Below are positions 15,278 to 23,400 of a DNA stretch of 50,509 nucleotides, piece by piece. The notes under the pieces were generated by a model. That model was given only the letters and a program-made list of their open reading frames with translations. It searched no databases and was not told where the DNA came from. How positions within the stretch are numbered: the stretch's first letter is position 1; each line of letters opens with the position of its first letter. This DNA comes from Streptococcus sp. A12. Its GTDB lineage: Bacteria > Bacillota > Bacilli > Lactobacillales > Streptococcaceae. The translations under genes and the position numbers were made by a program. The DNA lies in the NCBI RefSeq assembly GCF_905372335.1, contig NZ_CAJPOU010000006.1:1-50509 (forward strand), written 5' to 3'.

Positions 15278-15297
15278 AGGTCAGGATTTAAAGACCT
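15278..15297 (-). terminator. Weak hairpin after the TrpX-like gene
   Basis: Short 5-bp stem AGGTC/GACCT with a 10-nt loop, followed on the minus strand by TTTAAAAA. It could attenuate rather than fully stop transcription into the ParB-fold gene. Confidence 0.3.
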
Positions 15298-15340
15298 GCC
15301 AAAGCCAAATTCCTCTGCCGTTCTTGTTATCCGTTTGTTT

Positions 15341-16345
15341 TTATTCGATGACTTGTCCAGCTTCTTTCAAGACAGATTCTGGAATGGTAATGCCTAATTC
15401 TTCTGCCACTTTTTTGTTGATGACAGATTTACCATCTGTGAAGATTTCGACTGGTGTATCACCTGGTTTTTGACCTTTCAAGATTTTCGCAGCCATTTTA
15501 CCAGTTGCCACTCCAAGATCGTGTTGATCGACAACGACTGAGCCTAAACCACCAGCTTCGACCATGGCTGTCGCACTTGGGAAGATTGGTTTTTTAGCTG
15601 TTTTGTTTGCTTCGACTACCGTTGAGAAGGCTGAAGCGATGGTGTTGTCAATTGGAACCCAGATAGCATCCACTTTACCAGTCATGACAGAAACCGTTGA
15701 AGCAATTTCATTTGTAGAAGGGACTGAATAAGGAACCACCTTGTAGCCTGCTTTTTCAGCCAATTTTGTAAATTCTTCTACTTGCGTTTTAGAATTATCT
15801 TCACTGGTTGAGTAAAGGACACCGATTGTTTTCACGTTTGGAGTCAACTCTTTGATCAATTTCAACTGTTGTTCCGTTGGGTTGTGGTCAGATACTCCTG
15901 TGATATTGCCACCTGGTTTTTTCAAATCTTTGACCAAGTTAGCGCCGACTGGGTCTGTGATAGCACCCATGACGATTGGTTTGTCCTTGGTTGCACTAGC
16001 CAAACCTTGAGCAGATGGGGTTGCGATTCCGATCAAAACGTCGTTGTTGTTTTGGACCAATTGCTTACTCATGGTAGCAACCTTGTTTTGGTCCCCTTCT
16101 GCATTGAGGAATTCAATCTCAATCTTGTCCTTGTCATAGCCTTCTTCAGCCAAGCCATCTTGAATCCCCTTGTAGATTTCGTCTAGCGATGGGTGGCTGA
16201 CCAACTGCAAGACACCGACTTTTACCTTTTTAGTTCCATCTGCTTTATTAGCTTCATTTTTATTGTTTAACATTGGATAGACTACTGCTACTAAAATAAT
16301 AGCTAGCAAAGCACCAATCATTCCCAATACACGTTTGTTTTTCAT
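15341..16345 (-). CDS. trpX: TrpX-like ABC transporter substrate-binding protein
   Basis: A 334-residue binding protein of the PF04392 type (periplasmic-binding-like fold). An N-terminal hydrophobic helix (residues 5-27) without a lipobox Cys suggests anchoring by an uncleaved segment. The mature part begins KVKVGVLQLVSHPSLDEIYKGIQ and contains TDPVGA and GVSDHNPTEQQL, typical of TrpX. TrpX proteins are tryptophan-uptake components in streptococci. The Trp T-box upstream supports this role. The permease and ATPase normally encoded downstream are absent; a ParB-fold gene and then the pheS leader follow. GAGGTAAAG upstream supports the start. Confidence 0.8.
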   Translation of the reverse strand: MKNKRVLGMIGALLAIILVAVVYPMLNNKNEANKADGTKKVKVGVLQLVSHPSLDEIYKGIQDGLAEEGYDKDKIEIEFLNAEGDQNKVATMSKQLVQNNNDVLIGIATPSAQGLASATKDKPIVMGAITDPVGANLVKDLKKPGGNITGVSDHNPTEQQLKLIKELTPNVKTIGVLYSTSEDNSKTQVEEFTKLAEKAGYKVVPYSVPSTNEIASTVSVMTGKVDAIWVPIDNTIASAFSTVVEANKTAKKPIFPSATAMVEAGGLGSVVVDQHDLGVATGKMAAKILKGQKPGDTPVEIFTDGKSVINKKVAEELGITIPESVLKEAGQVIE

Positions 16346-16390
16346 TTTCTTTACCTCAATTATTTATTTTTTCGTTTTTTCGCATCTTTG

Positions 16391-16420
16391 TTAAAGACTG
16401 AGTCGCCATCGTTTCTTCAT
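16391..16420 (-). CDS. Possible 9-codon upstream ORF (MKKRWRLSL)
   Basis: ATG at 16420 is preceded by GGGAG with 8-nt spacing, a better ribosome binding site than chance would suggest. It ends at TAA after nine codons including one Trp. It lies between the T-box terminator and trpX, so it would be translated only in read-through transcripts. Coding is uncertain. Confidence 0.3.
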   Translation of the reverse strand: MKKRWRLSL

Positions 16421-16445
16421 CTTCTTTTCTCCCTTCTTTTTGAAA

Positions 16446-16698
16446 CAAAAACACGCCCACACATAGCTATAGCTATGTGAGGACGTGTCATCGCGGTGCC
16501 ACCTCACTTATGGGAAAATGGATATACTCCTCCCATGTCTCTGTCTTGTCTAGCAACAAGTTGCACGATAAGGTGTGCCGACCGAATTTTTATTGTTTCA
16601 AATTCATCTCATCATTAGTCCAATTTCATAAATGTCCACTACCCACTTCCACCAACCGTGAGCTCTCTATTAAATTTTCATTTATTACTTTTCTAATT
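16446..16698 (-). promoter_or_regulatory. T-box riboswitch, tRNA-Trp specific, for trpX
   Basis: AGGTGGCACCGCG (16492-16504) is a consensus T-box. A strong terminator follows, with arms ACACG...CACATAGCTATAG and its complement (16451-16488) and then TTTTTGTTT. In stem I a TGG codon followed by A (16620-16622) is the best specifier candidate and fits tRNA-Trp. The leader occupies most of the ~540-nt gene-free region between trpX and the divergent fbpA gene. Confidence 0.88.
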
Positions 16699-16704
16699 GA
16701 ATCC

Positions 16705-16733
16705 ATTGTAAATGTTTCCGTAAGCCTTGTCAA
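16705..16733 (-). promoter_or_regulatory. Promoter of the trpX T-box transcript
   Basis: Consensus -35 TTGACA (16728-16733), 17-nt spacer and -10 TACAAT (16705-16710) on the minus strand. Confidence 0.85.
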
Positions 16734-16808
16734 TACTTTTTTATGTTTTTTTTGAAAACGTTCGTCATTTCCTGAAATTCATTTTCTAACGGATGCTTTT
16801 ACAAGGAT

Positions 16809-16855
16809 TGAAAACCGCCTTCTTACTGGGTTTTCAGGCACTTTTTTGATATAAT
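16809..16855 (+). promoter_or_regulatory. Promoter of fbpA with an upstream hairpin
   Basis: An extended -10 TGATATAAT (16847-16855) lacks a good -35. An 8-bp inverted repeat TGAAAACC/GGTTTTCA (16809-16816, 16829-16836) followed by a T run lies in the -35 region. The repeat may terminate stray transcription or act in regulation. Confidence 0.55.
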
Positions 16856-16889
16856 TTACTAGAATTAGTCTAGAATGTTGAGGAACCCC

Positions 16890-18551
16890 ATGTCTTTTGA
16901 TGGATTTTTTTTACACCATATGGTGAATGAATTACAAAGCGAACTCCTATATGGTCGCATCCAAAAAATTAACCAACCCTTTGAACAAGAGTTGGTTTTA
17001 CAAATTCGTAGCAATCGCAAGAATCAAAAACTCTTGCTGTCTTCCCACTCTGTTTTTGGTCGGATCCAACGGACTCAGACCAATTTTGAGAATCCTGCCT
17101 TCCCTAATACCTTTATCATGGTCATGCGCAAGTATCTCCAAGGGGCAGTCATTGAGCAGATCCAGCAACTGGAGAATGACCGTATTTTAGAAATTGCCGT
17201 CTCCAATAAAAATGAGATTGGGGATGATATATCTGTAACCCTGATTATTGAAATCATGGGTAAGCACAGCAATATCATTCTTCTGGACAAGGCAACTGGA
17301 AAAATCATCGAAGCAATCAAGCATGTGGGCTTCTCACAAAATAGCTACCGGACCATTCTCCCTGGATCAACCTATGTAGCTCCTCCAAAAACCGAAGCGG
17401 TCAACCCCTTTACCATTAAAGACGAAGCCTTATTCGCCTTTCTTCACCGAGAAGAGTTGACACCTAAAAACCTTCAAACCCATTTCCAGGGTCTTGGTCG
17501 AGATACTGCTCAAGAATTGGCAGGTCGATTAGAAACGGGAGAAAAATTAAAAACCTTCCGAGCTTTCTTTGAAGCTCCAACAGATCCCCGTCTAACAAAA
17601 AAATCTTTTGCTACTCTCGCTTTTGCAGATAGCCAGGAGGATACCTTCGAGACCTTATCAGATCTACTCGACCACTACTACTTGGACAAGGCTGAGCGCG
17701 ACCGGGTCCAGCAACAAGCTGGGGAACTGATCCGCAAGGTGGATAATGAGCTAGAAAAGAACCGGAAAAAATTGGCCAAACAGGAAGCCGAACTGGCAGC
17801 GACAGAAAATGCCGAAGAGTTCCGTCAAAAAGGCGAACTGCTTACTACTTTCCTCCATCAAGTCCCAAATGATCAAGACCAAGTCACCTTAGACAACTAC
17901 TATACCAACCAGCCTATTACCATTGCTTTGGATAAGGCCTTGACCCCCAGTCAAAATGCGCAACGCTACTTCAAGCGCTACCAAAAGCTAAAAGAGGCCG
18001 TTAAACATTTGACTTCTCTTATCCAGGAAACCAAGGAAACCATCTCCTACCTGGAAACAGTCGAAACCGCTTTGGCCCAAGCCAGCCTTTCTGAAGTAGC
18101 CGAGATTCGAGAAGAGCTGATTCAAACAGGCTTCATCAAACGACGTAACCGAGAAAAGATCCACAAACGAAAAAAACCAGAGAAGTATTTAGCATCAGAC
18201 GGCAAAACCATTATCCTGGTCGGCCGGAACAATCTTCAAAACGAAGAATTGACCTTCAAAATGGCTAAAAAGGACGAACTCTGGTTCCACGCTAAGGATA
18301 TTCCAGGTAGTCACGTGGTCATTACAGGTAATCTCAACCCTTCTGATGAGGTCAAAACCGATGCAGCTGAGCTTGCAGCCTATTTCTCTAAGGGACGCCT
18401 GTCCAATCTGGTCCAAGTCGACATGATTGAAACAAAAAAACTCAACAAACCGACCGGAGGAAAACCTGGATTTGTAACCTATACCGGTCAGAAAACCCTA
18501 CGGGTCACCCCTGAAGAAGAAAAGATCAAATCTATGCGCATCAATGAGTAA
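16890..18551 (+). CDS. fbpA: Fibronectin-binding/NFACT protein (PavA, FbpA, RqcH family)
   Basis: A 553-residue protein of the NFACT family. The N-terminal NFACT-N domain starts MSFDGFFLHHMVNEL. A coiled-coil middle (about residues 280-420) and a C-terminal NFACT-R domain with DELWFHAKDIPGSHVVI follow. Streptococcal PavA/FbpA are surface-located fibronectin adhesins without a signal peptide. The same family includes RqcH, which adds C-terminal Ala tails on stalled ribosomes, so both roles are possible. The start is ATG 16890 with GAGGAA 5 nt upstream; the frame extends to 16875 without support. It is monocistronic and converges on the budA gene. Confidence 0.92.
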   Translation: MSFDGFFLHHMVNELQSELLYGRIQKINQPFEQELVLQIRSNRKNQKLLLSSHSVFGRIQRTQTNFENPAFPNTFIMVMRKYLQGAVIEQIQQLENDRILEIAVSNKNEIGDDISVTLIIEIMGKHSNIILLDKATGKIIEAIKHVGFSQNSYRTILPGSTYVAPPKTEAVNPFTIKDEALFAFLHREELTPKNLQTHFQGLGRDTAQELAGRLETGEKLKTFRAFFEAPTDPRLTKKSFATLAFADSQEDTFETLSDLLDHYYLDKAERDRVQQQAGELIRKVDNELEKNRKKLAKQEAELAATENAEEFRQKGELLTTFLHQVPNDQDQVTLDNYYTNQPITIALDKALTPSQNAQRYFKRYQKLKEAVKHLTSLIQETKETISYLETVETALAQASLSEVAEIREELIQTGFIKRRNREKIHKRKKPEKYLASDGKTIILVGRNNLQNEELTFKMAKKDELWFHAKDIPGSHVVITGNLNPSDEVKTDAAELAAYFSKGRLSNLVQVDMIETKKLNKPTGGKPGFVTYTGQKTLRVTPEEEKIKSMRINE

Positions 18552-18553
18552 TA

Positions 18554-18583
18554 AAAAGGGCTGAGAATCATCTCAGCCCTTTT
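18554..18583. terminator. Bidirectional terminator between fbpA and budA
   Basis: Stem GGGCTGAGA/TCTCAGCCC (18558-18566 with 18571-18579) flanked by A4 and T4 runs serves both convergent genes. Confidence 0.9.
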
Positions 18584-18586
18584 GTT

Positions 18587-19303
18587 TTATTCTGATTTGT
18601 GGATATCCTCTTTGACCTGGTCAACGTTGAACTTGGCAAAGAGATACTGGCGGTCCTGGACAGGAAAGCGTTGGTCCAATTGATCAATGGCTCCAACTTC
18701 GACGATGCCCTCTTTGATGACAAAATCCATAACATGTCCTCCAAAGGTATGGTCATCTGAGATAAAGTGAAGGTGATAGCCTGCTACACTGACCCCATGA
18801 AACATCTCTGGCGTCCAAAAACCAACAATGGTTCCTGTAACATTTTCTCGTGTAAATTCTGGCTGATGGGTTGCTACATCTGCAAACTTGGTCTCCGAAG
18901 TTGATTTGGGAATCATGCGCACATGCATTTTGGCGAAATCACCGTGAATCTTGATGGAACGAAACAAATTTTCGCCATCGTAATAAGATTCAATGCGAGC
19001 CTCTAACTCCTCATCTGTCATTTCAAAGCGTTGTCGAAAAATCACTTCGGCCTGGTGGGGAACAATGGCTGCATAGGGGACAGTCGCATCTGAAGATACT
19101 TCCACAATCTCTGGTTCCTCTCCTGAACCCTTAGCTTGATAAGCCTTACCATCTAAGACAATCAATTCGCCATCGATTGAGTCCAGGGTCCCAATTCCTA
19201 AATCTCCATGCTCTAGTAATTCTTTAACCGTAAAGGATCCTCCATAGAGACCAGCCATCAAAGCCCCCAAGGTATTGTATTGAAACAATTTCACCGGTTC
19301 CAT
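18587..19303 (-). CDS. budA: Alpha-acetolactate decarboxylase
   Basis: About 238 residues. The enzyme converts alpha-acetolactate to acetoin, diverting pyruvate from acid production and branched-chain amino acid synthesis. The Zn-binding His cluster is visible in GYHLHFISDDHTFGGHVMDF, and the N-terminal LFQYNTLGALMAGLYGG is family-typical. ATG 19303 is preferred over 19318 because GGGAGA lies 5 nt upstream. The gene is single, with an extended -10 promoter (TGGTATACT, -10 at 19346-19351). No acetolactate synthase gene is nearby. Confidence 0.93.
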   Translation of the reverse strand: MEPVKLFQYNTLGALMAGLYGGSFTVKELLEHGDLGIGTLDSIDGELIVLDGKAYQAKGSGEEPEIVEVSSDATVPYAAIVPHQAEVIFRQRFEMTDEELEARIESYYDGENLFRSIKIHGDFAKMHVRMIPKSTSETKFADVATHQPEFTRENVTGTIVGFWTPEMFHGVSVAGYHLHFISDDHTFGGHVMDFVIKEGIVEVGAIDQLDQRFPVQDRQYLFAKFNVDQVKEDIHKSE

Positions 19304-19345
19304 TATCTTCTCCCTCATTCATCTTGTCTTCTTTTTAGCCCTTCC

Positions 19346-19354
19346 AGTATACCA
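19346..19354 (-). promoter_or_regulatory. Promoter of budA
   Basis: Extended -10 TGGTATACT on the minus strand about 40 nt before the start codon; the -35 is weak. Confidence 0.5.
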
Positions 19355-19386
19355 TATTCTCAAGGACAATAACAGAAAGACTGATT

Positions 19387-19437
19387 AAAAAAGAGCGGGA
19401 CCGAACCATGATACAAACTTGTTCTGATTCCCGCCCT
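19387..19437 (-). terminator. Terminator after the TPR gene
   Basis: Long hairpin with outer arms GCGGGA/TCCCGC and inner GAAC/GTTC, then six T on the minus strand. It lies just past the stop at 19453. Confidence 0.8.
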
Positions 19438-19452
19438 TCAAGGGTCAAGTAG

Positions 19453-20691
19453 TTAATCTTCTAACAGGCTCTCATAGAAAGCTTGCATTTGCCCATCATC
19501 TGGGACTAGCTGCAAATAGCCTTCTGCCACTTCCCGGGCTTTTGCGATTTGTCCCAACTCTCTCAAGAGGTAACTATAGCTTTCTAAGTACTCTGGATTT
19601 TCTTTCAAATCTGGGTAGAGCTCTTCATAGATCGGAGCCGCTTTTTCAACCTCTTCGAGTGCTACCAAGGCACGAGCGATATTCCAACGGGTGACGACAT
19701 TTTCCACTTCCACTTCTTGCCATTCAAGGACGTCTTCATAACGTTCCTGTTCCAGATAAAGAGTTGTCAGACGAAGGGCGATATCTTCAAGATCCTCAGC
19801 CACTTCTTTGGCTTCTAACAAATACTTCTCTGCTTTTTCTGGCTGGTGCAACTCGTAGGCCAATTGGGAGGCTAGAAGGAGGAGATAAGCGTCAAAAGGA
19901 TTCTTTTGGATTCCTTGCTCTGCTATTGCTAACGCTGTTTCTCGGTCATTCTCAGCTTGTAGAGCCAAGGCATAGCCGTATTCATACCCTTCAAAGTCTG
20001 GCGACAGTGTATCAATCTGCTTGAAGTAGATCAGAGAACGTTGATACTCTTCTCGGTCAGAGAGAAGGGTTGCCAATTCATAGGCAATCTGGTCATCAAA
20101 CTCAATTTCCAAGGCCTTTTCTAAAAACTCAATAGCAGACTCAAACCGACCCAGATTCGCATAAGCATAGCCAATCCGCTGGTATGTGGAAATGCCCGTT
20201 TCTTCTAAAATGAGACGGTTGTCTAACTGAGCATACTCTTGAATGGCTTCTTGGTAATTTTCAAGTTCTAAATCAATCTCTGCCAAGCCTAGTTGAATAA
20301 TAGGGTCATCTGAAAGAGTCGCTGCTTCCATCAGTTTTTCTCGAGCCACATCTGCCAAGCCCTCACTTTGGTAGAGGTCTGCCTTGACTAAGAGACTGGC
20401 TAGATACCATTCCGAACTTTCAGGGATTTCTTCCAAATAAGCAAAGGCTTCTTCCATTAGTCCATCTTCCGCTACGATAGTGGCTAGACTCAGATAGACC
20501 TCTGGATAATCATCTCTCAGATGCAAGTAGGTTTGCTTGGCTTCTGGGTAAAAACCAATACTTTCAAAATATTGTCCCAATTCTAACAAGGTAGCTGGAT
20601 CGTCCTCTACCAAAGCCTTCTCCAAATAAGCTGGCAGACGATCTAGCTCTTGTTTCTCAATTGCTTCTAGAATTTTTTGACTATTCTTCAC
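19453..20691 (-). CDS. Tetratricopeptide-repeat protein
   Basis: A 412-residue soluble protein made of about ten TPR-like helix pairs (for example the IGYAYANLGRFESAIEFLEKAL block). It is strongly acidic, with no signal peptide. TPR arrays usually act as protein-binding scaffolds; the partner is unknown. The start is GTG 20691, with GAGGAA 7 nt upstream, overlapping the stop of the membrane-protein gene by 11 bp. The frame upstream to 20760 is overlap only. The coupling with the AI-2E family gene is tight. Confidence 0.87.
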   Translation of the reverse strand: MKNSQKILEAIEKQELDRLPAYLEKALVEDDPATLLELGQYFESIGFYPEAKQTYLHLRDDYPEVYLSLATIVAEDGLMEEAFAYLEEIPESSEWYLASLLVKADLYQSEGLADVAREKLMEAATLSDDPIIQLGLAEIDLELENYQEAIQEYAQLDNRLILEETGISTYQRIGYAYANLGRFESAIEFLEKALEIEFDDQIAYELATLLSDREEYQRSLIYFKQIDTLSPDFEGYEYGYALALQAENDRETALAIAEQGIQKNPFDAYLLLLASQLAYELHQPEKAEKYLLEAKEVAEDLEDIALRLTTLYLEQERYEDVLEWQEVEVENVVTRWNIARALVALEEVEKAAPIYEELYPDLKENPEYLESYSYLLRELGQIAKAREVAEGYLQLVPDDGQMQAFYESLLED

Positions 20692-21850
20692 TTTGAATTT
20701 CCTCAACTTCGTCCTTTTCGTACAAACCACTGACCTCTTTATACCATTCAAATAGAGCACTGATGACTACTTTAGCCGAAGCATAAACCGGGATTCCTAA
20801 GAAGACTCCCCAGATTCCAAACATAGAGCCAGAAGTAATCAATACAAACAGAATCGTGATTGGGTGGATATTGAGCTGACTCCCCAAGACAAGTGGGGAA
20901 ACGAAACGTCCCTCGATTGTTTGCTCAACAATAAAGACAATGACGACTTTGACAAACATCTCTGGTCCTGCCACCAACCCCAAGACTAAGGCTGGGAGCA
21001 TGGCCAAGAAGCTGCCCAAGTATGGTATCAAGTTCAAAAAACCAGCGGTTACACCGAGTGTCACAGCGTAACGAAGCCCAATGATCTTAAGCAGAAGAAT
21101 AAACATTAAAGCTACGATGATAGCAACAGTAATCTGACCTCTGACATAATTAGCCAATTGTGTATTGACATCAGACAGTACTTTGTCTGCAGATTTACGA
21201 ATCTTGGTTGGCAAGAAACGGATGATTTGCCCTTTTAAGTTCTTTCCATCTCTCAAAAGATAGAAGACGATAAAAGGCATAATAATCAAAGCGATAATGA
21301 CCTGAGAGGCGACAGTAATCAGATTGCTGACCCAGTTGACTGCACGGGCAGAGAAGGAACTCGCCCAACTAGTAATATTTTGCGACAACTGGCTGGTCCA
21401 TTCATCCAGTTGAGGCTTGATTTCTGGCGACACTTTGTTGTCTAAGAAATCATCAATGGTCATATTGGCCTTTTCCAAGTAATCCGGCAGATTCTTCATA
21501 AAACTGAGCACCTGACGCTGAATGGCTGGAATAGCGACGGCCAAGCCCCATAAAATGAGAAGGGCAATCAAGATGAAGACGATGGAAATCGCAATAATCC
21601 GCTTGACCCGGTGCCTTTCCAAAAAGTCAACAATTGGATTTAACAAATAATAGAGGAGGCCTGAAATAATGACGGGTAGCATGACCGCTGCTCCAAACTC
21701 TAACAGAGGTGTAAAAATAAAACTAATCTTGCTCAGAACTAAAATATTTAATCCCATTAGCAAGGCTACTAAGAAAACAGTAATGGCCTTATTATCAACA
21801 AACCATTTAAAAAACCAGGATAAACTAAAATCTTTTTCTTTATGTTCCAC
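20681..21850 (-). CDS. AI-2E family transporter (PerM/YtvI-like)
   Basis: A 389-residue integral membrane protein with about eight hydrophobic segments. It has two helices at about residues 25-75, a long central amphipathic region, and a C-terminal core including LNLIPYLGSFLAMLPALVLG and QLNIHPITILFVLITSGSMFGIWG (two signature regions of PF01594). Family members transport ions or autoinducer-like molecules; function here is not shown. The start is GTG 21850 with AAGGAG 6 nt upstream. A TTG at 21871 extends the frame but has no ribosome binding site. It forms a two-gene operon with the TPR protein. Confidence 0.88.
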   Translation of the reverse strand: MEHKEKDFSLSWFFKWFVDNKAITVFLVALLMGLNILVLSKISFIFTPLLEFGAAVMLPVIISGLLYYLLNPIVDFLERHRVKRIIAISIVFILIALLILWGLAVAIPAIQRQVLSFMKNLPDYLEKANMTIDDFLDNKVSPEIKPQLDEWTSQLSQNITSWASSFSARAVNWVSNLITVASQVIIALIIMPFIVFYLLRDGKNLKGQIIRFLPTKIRKSADKVLSDVNTQLANYVRGQITVAIIVALMFILLLKIIGLRYAVTLGVTAGFLNLIPYLGSFLAMLPALVLGLVAGPEMFVKVVIVFIVEQTIEGRFVSPLVLGSQLNIHPITILFVLITSGSMFGIWGVFLGIPVYASAKVVISALFEWYKEVSGLYEKDEVEEIQSEE

Positions 21851-21880
21851 AGGAATCTCCTTCGTTTTCAATATGTTTTT

Positions 21881-21889
21881 ATTTTAGCA
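21881..21889 (-). promoter_or_regulatory. Putative promoter of the AI-2E/TPR operon
   Basis: Extended -10 TGCTAAAAT on the minus strand 30 nt before the start; the -35 (GTGAAA, 17 nt away) is poor. Confidence 0.4.
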
Positions 21890-21988
21890 TTTTTAGTTCA
21901 TAATTTCACGGTATAGGCAAAGGTGAGGTACATTTTGTTCCTGAACTCCTCAATCCTTCACCTAATCGTTTTCCATCCCCTTCTTTTC

Positions 21989-21997
21989 TGATATAAT
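21989..21997 (+). promoter_or_regulatory. Promoter of the lactonase gene
   Basis: Extended -10 TGATATAAT 30 nt before the start codon; no clear -35. Confidence 0.55.
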
Positions 21998-22027
21998 GGA
22001 GCTATCAACAAAGTCGAGGTGCATGTG

Positions 22028-23035
22028 ATGCAAGATATTTATTTCGGAACCTATACCAAACGAGACTCCAAAGGAATTTACAAAGCTTCCTTCGATGAAA
22101 GAACTGGTCAGCTTAGCGACTTGCAACTAGTTGCGCAAGAGCCAAATCCAACCTATCTCGCTTTTTCAAAAGCTGGTTTCTTATACAGTGTAGGAGCCGA
22201 AGAGGGTCTTGGTGGCATTGCGAGCTTTAACCCTGACCACCAGTTGATTAATCACGTGGTCGAGGAAGGAGCCCCCCTCTGTTATGTCTCTGTTGATGAA
22301 GCGCGTGGATTGGTCTATGGAGCTAACTATCACAAGGGGCAAGTCCTCTCTTATCGCATTCATGAGGATGGTCATTTGACCTTGGTCGATCAAGCCACTC
22401 ATCAGGGTTCTGGACCTCACGAAAACCAAGCTAGTCCTCATGTTCATTATGCAGATCTCACTCCTGATAAACTGCTTATTACTTGTGATTTGGGGACTGA
22501 TCAAGTAGTGGTCTACCAAGTCGATGATCTTGGGAAACTGACGGAAGCTCAAACCTACCAAACTGCTCCAGGTGCTGGTCCGCGTCATATCATTTTCCAT
22601 ACTCATTACAAGACGACTTACCTGATTAATGAATTAAACGCCACCATCGATGTCCTTTTCTATGATGGACTTGGCTACTTTGAACATTTCCAAACCATCT
22701 CCACCCTACCAGAAGATTATGAAGGTCAAAAATGGGCTGCTGCTATTCGCCTCTCCGAGGATGGGAAATTCCTCTATGCCTCAAATCGAGCTCATAACTC
22801 CATTGCAGTCTATGAAATCTTGGCAGATGGTAGCCTAGTGCTTCTAGAAATCGTTCCAACCAATGGACTCAATCCACGCGATTTCATTCTTAGTCCAGAC
22901 CAAGAATACCTCATTGCAGTTCATCAAGATTCAGACAATGCTACTGTTTTTAAACGCGACAATACGAGTGGTAGATTGACTGAATTGAGCCATGATTTCT
23001 ACGTACCAGAGGCGGTTTGCGTCCTCTTCAACTAA
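22028..23035 (+). CDS. Lactonase family beta-propeller (6-phosphogluconolactonase-like)
   Basis: A 335-residue protein of the Pgl/YkgB seven-bladed beta-propeller family, which hydrolyses 6-phosphogluconolactone in the oxidative pentose phosphate pathway. The N-terminal YFGTYTKRDSKGIY, the central SPHVHYADLTPD with GPRH and C-terminal GLNPRDF are characteristic. It is cytoplasmic, of normal length. The start is set at ATG 22028, 8 nt after GAGG; GTGs at 22019 and 22025 are in frame but less well placed. It is monocistronic. Activity on other sugar lactones is possible. Confidence 0.87.
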   Translation: MQDIYFGTYTKRDSKGIYKASFDERTGQLSDLQLVAQEPNPTYLAFSKAGFLYSVGAEEGLGGIASFNPDHQLINHVVEEGAPLCYVSVDEARGLVYGANYHKGQVLSYRIHEDGHLTLVDQATHQGSGPHENQASPHVHYADLTPDKLLITCDLGTDQVVVYQVDDLGKLTEAQTYQTAPGAGPRHIIFHTHYKTTYLINELNATIDVLFYDGLGYFEHFQTISTLPEDYEGQKWAAAIRLSEDGKFLYASNRAHNSIAVYEILADGSLVLLEIVPTNGLNPRDFILSPDQEYLIAVHQDSDNATVFKRDNTSGRLTELSHDFYVPEAVCVLFN

Positions 23036-23059
23036 GAATCAAAACGCTTGCTAGTTTAG

Positions 23060-23087
23060 TTGAAAAATGATTAAATAGTGATATTAA
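23060..23087 (+). promoter_or_regulatory. Promoter of the 61-aa protein gene
   Basis: -35 TTGAAA (23060-23065), 16-nt spacer and extended -10 TGATATTAA (-10 at 23082-23087). Confidence 0.45.
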
Positions 23088-23111
23088 TAAATAGTTTATA
23101 GGAGAAGCCTC

Positions 23112-23297
23112 ATGAACCCAATGGATTTGTTTAACCAAGTCAAAGAAATGATCGAAAAGAAAGATTTCGATGCTGCTAAAAAATTTATCGATGACAACAA
23201 GGAGAACCTTGGTGACTACTTAGAACAAGCGAAAGCCCTTGTTGCTGGAAACGATCTCGTCAGCGGTGCTGTTGATAAAATCAAAGGCTTGTTCTAA
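23112..23297 (+). CDS. Small conserved-looking protein of unknown function (61 aa)
   Basis: A 61-residue protein with good expression signals: promoter, AGGAGA ribosome binding site and a strong terminator, so it is likely real. It is predicted as amphipathic helices: DLFNQVKEMIEKKDFDAAKKF, then a hinge, then LEQAKALVAGN, ending KIKGLF. No signal peptide, no Cys and no recognisable domain. It sits between the lactonase and enolase genes with its own transcript. I do not assign a function. Confidence 0.8.
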   Translation: MNPMDLFNQVKEMIEKKDFDAAKKFIDDNKENLGDYLEQAKALVAGNDLVSGAVDKIKGLF

Positions 23298-23307
23298 TAA
23301 AACGATT

Positions 23308-23336
23308 CCTCAACTATCTAGTTGAGGATTTTTTGT
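23308..23336 (+). terminator. Terminator of the 61-aa protein gene
   Basis: Stem CCTCAACTA/TAGTTGAGG (23308-23327) followed by ATTTTTTG on the plus strand. Confidence 0.88.
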
Positions 23337-23345
23337 TTGGCTCGA

Positions 23346-23383
23346 TAACAAAAAAGATCTTTGAGAAAACTCAAGGATCTTTT
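23346..23383 (-). terminator. Terminator of eno
   Basis: Long stem AAAGATC-TTGAG/CTCAA-GATCTTT (23352-23365 with 23370-23383) followed by T6 on the minus strand. Confidence 0.85.
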
Positions 23384-23400
23384 GTATCTAGTTAACTAGA

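Noticed and set aside
16477..16755. Plus-strand 92-residue frame upstream of fbpA
   Set aside because: It is antisense to the trpX T-box leader and has no ribosome binding site or domain.
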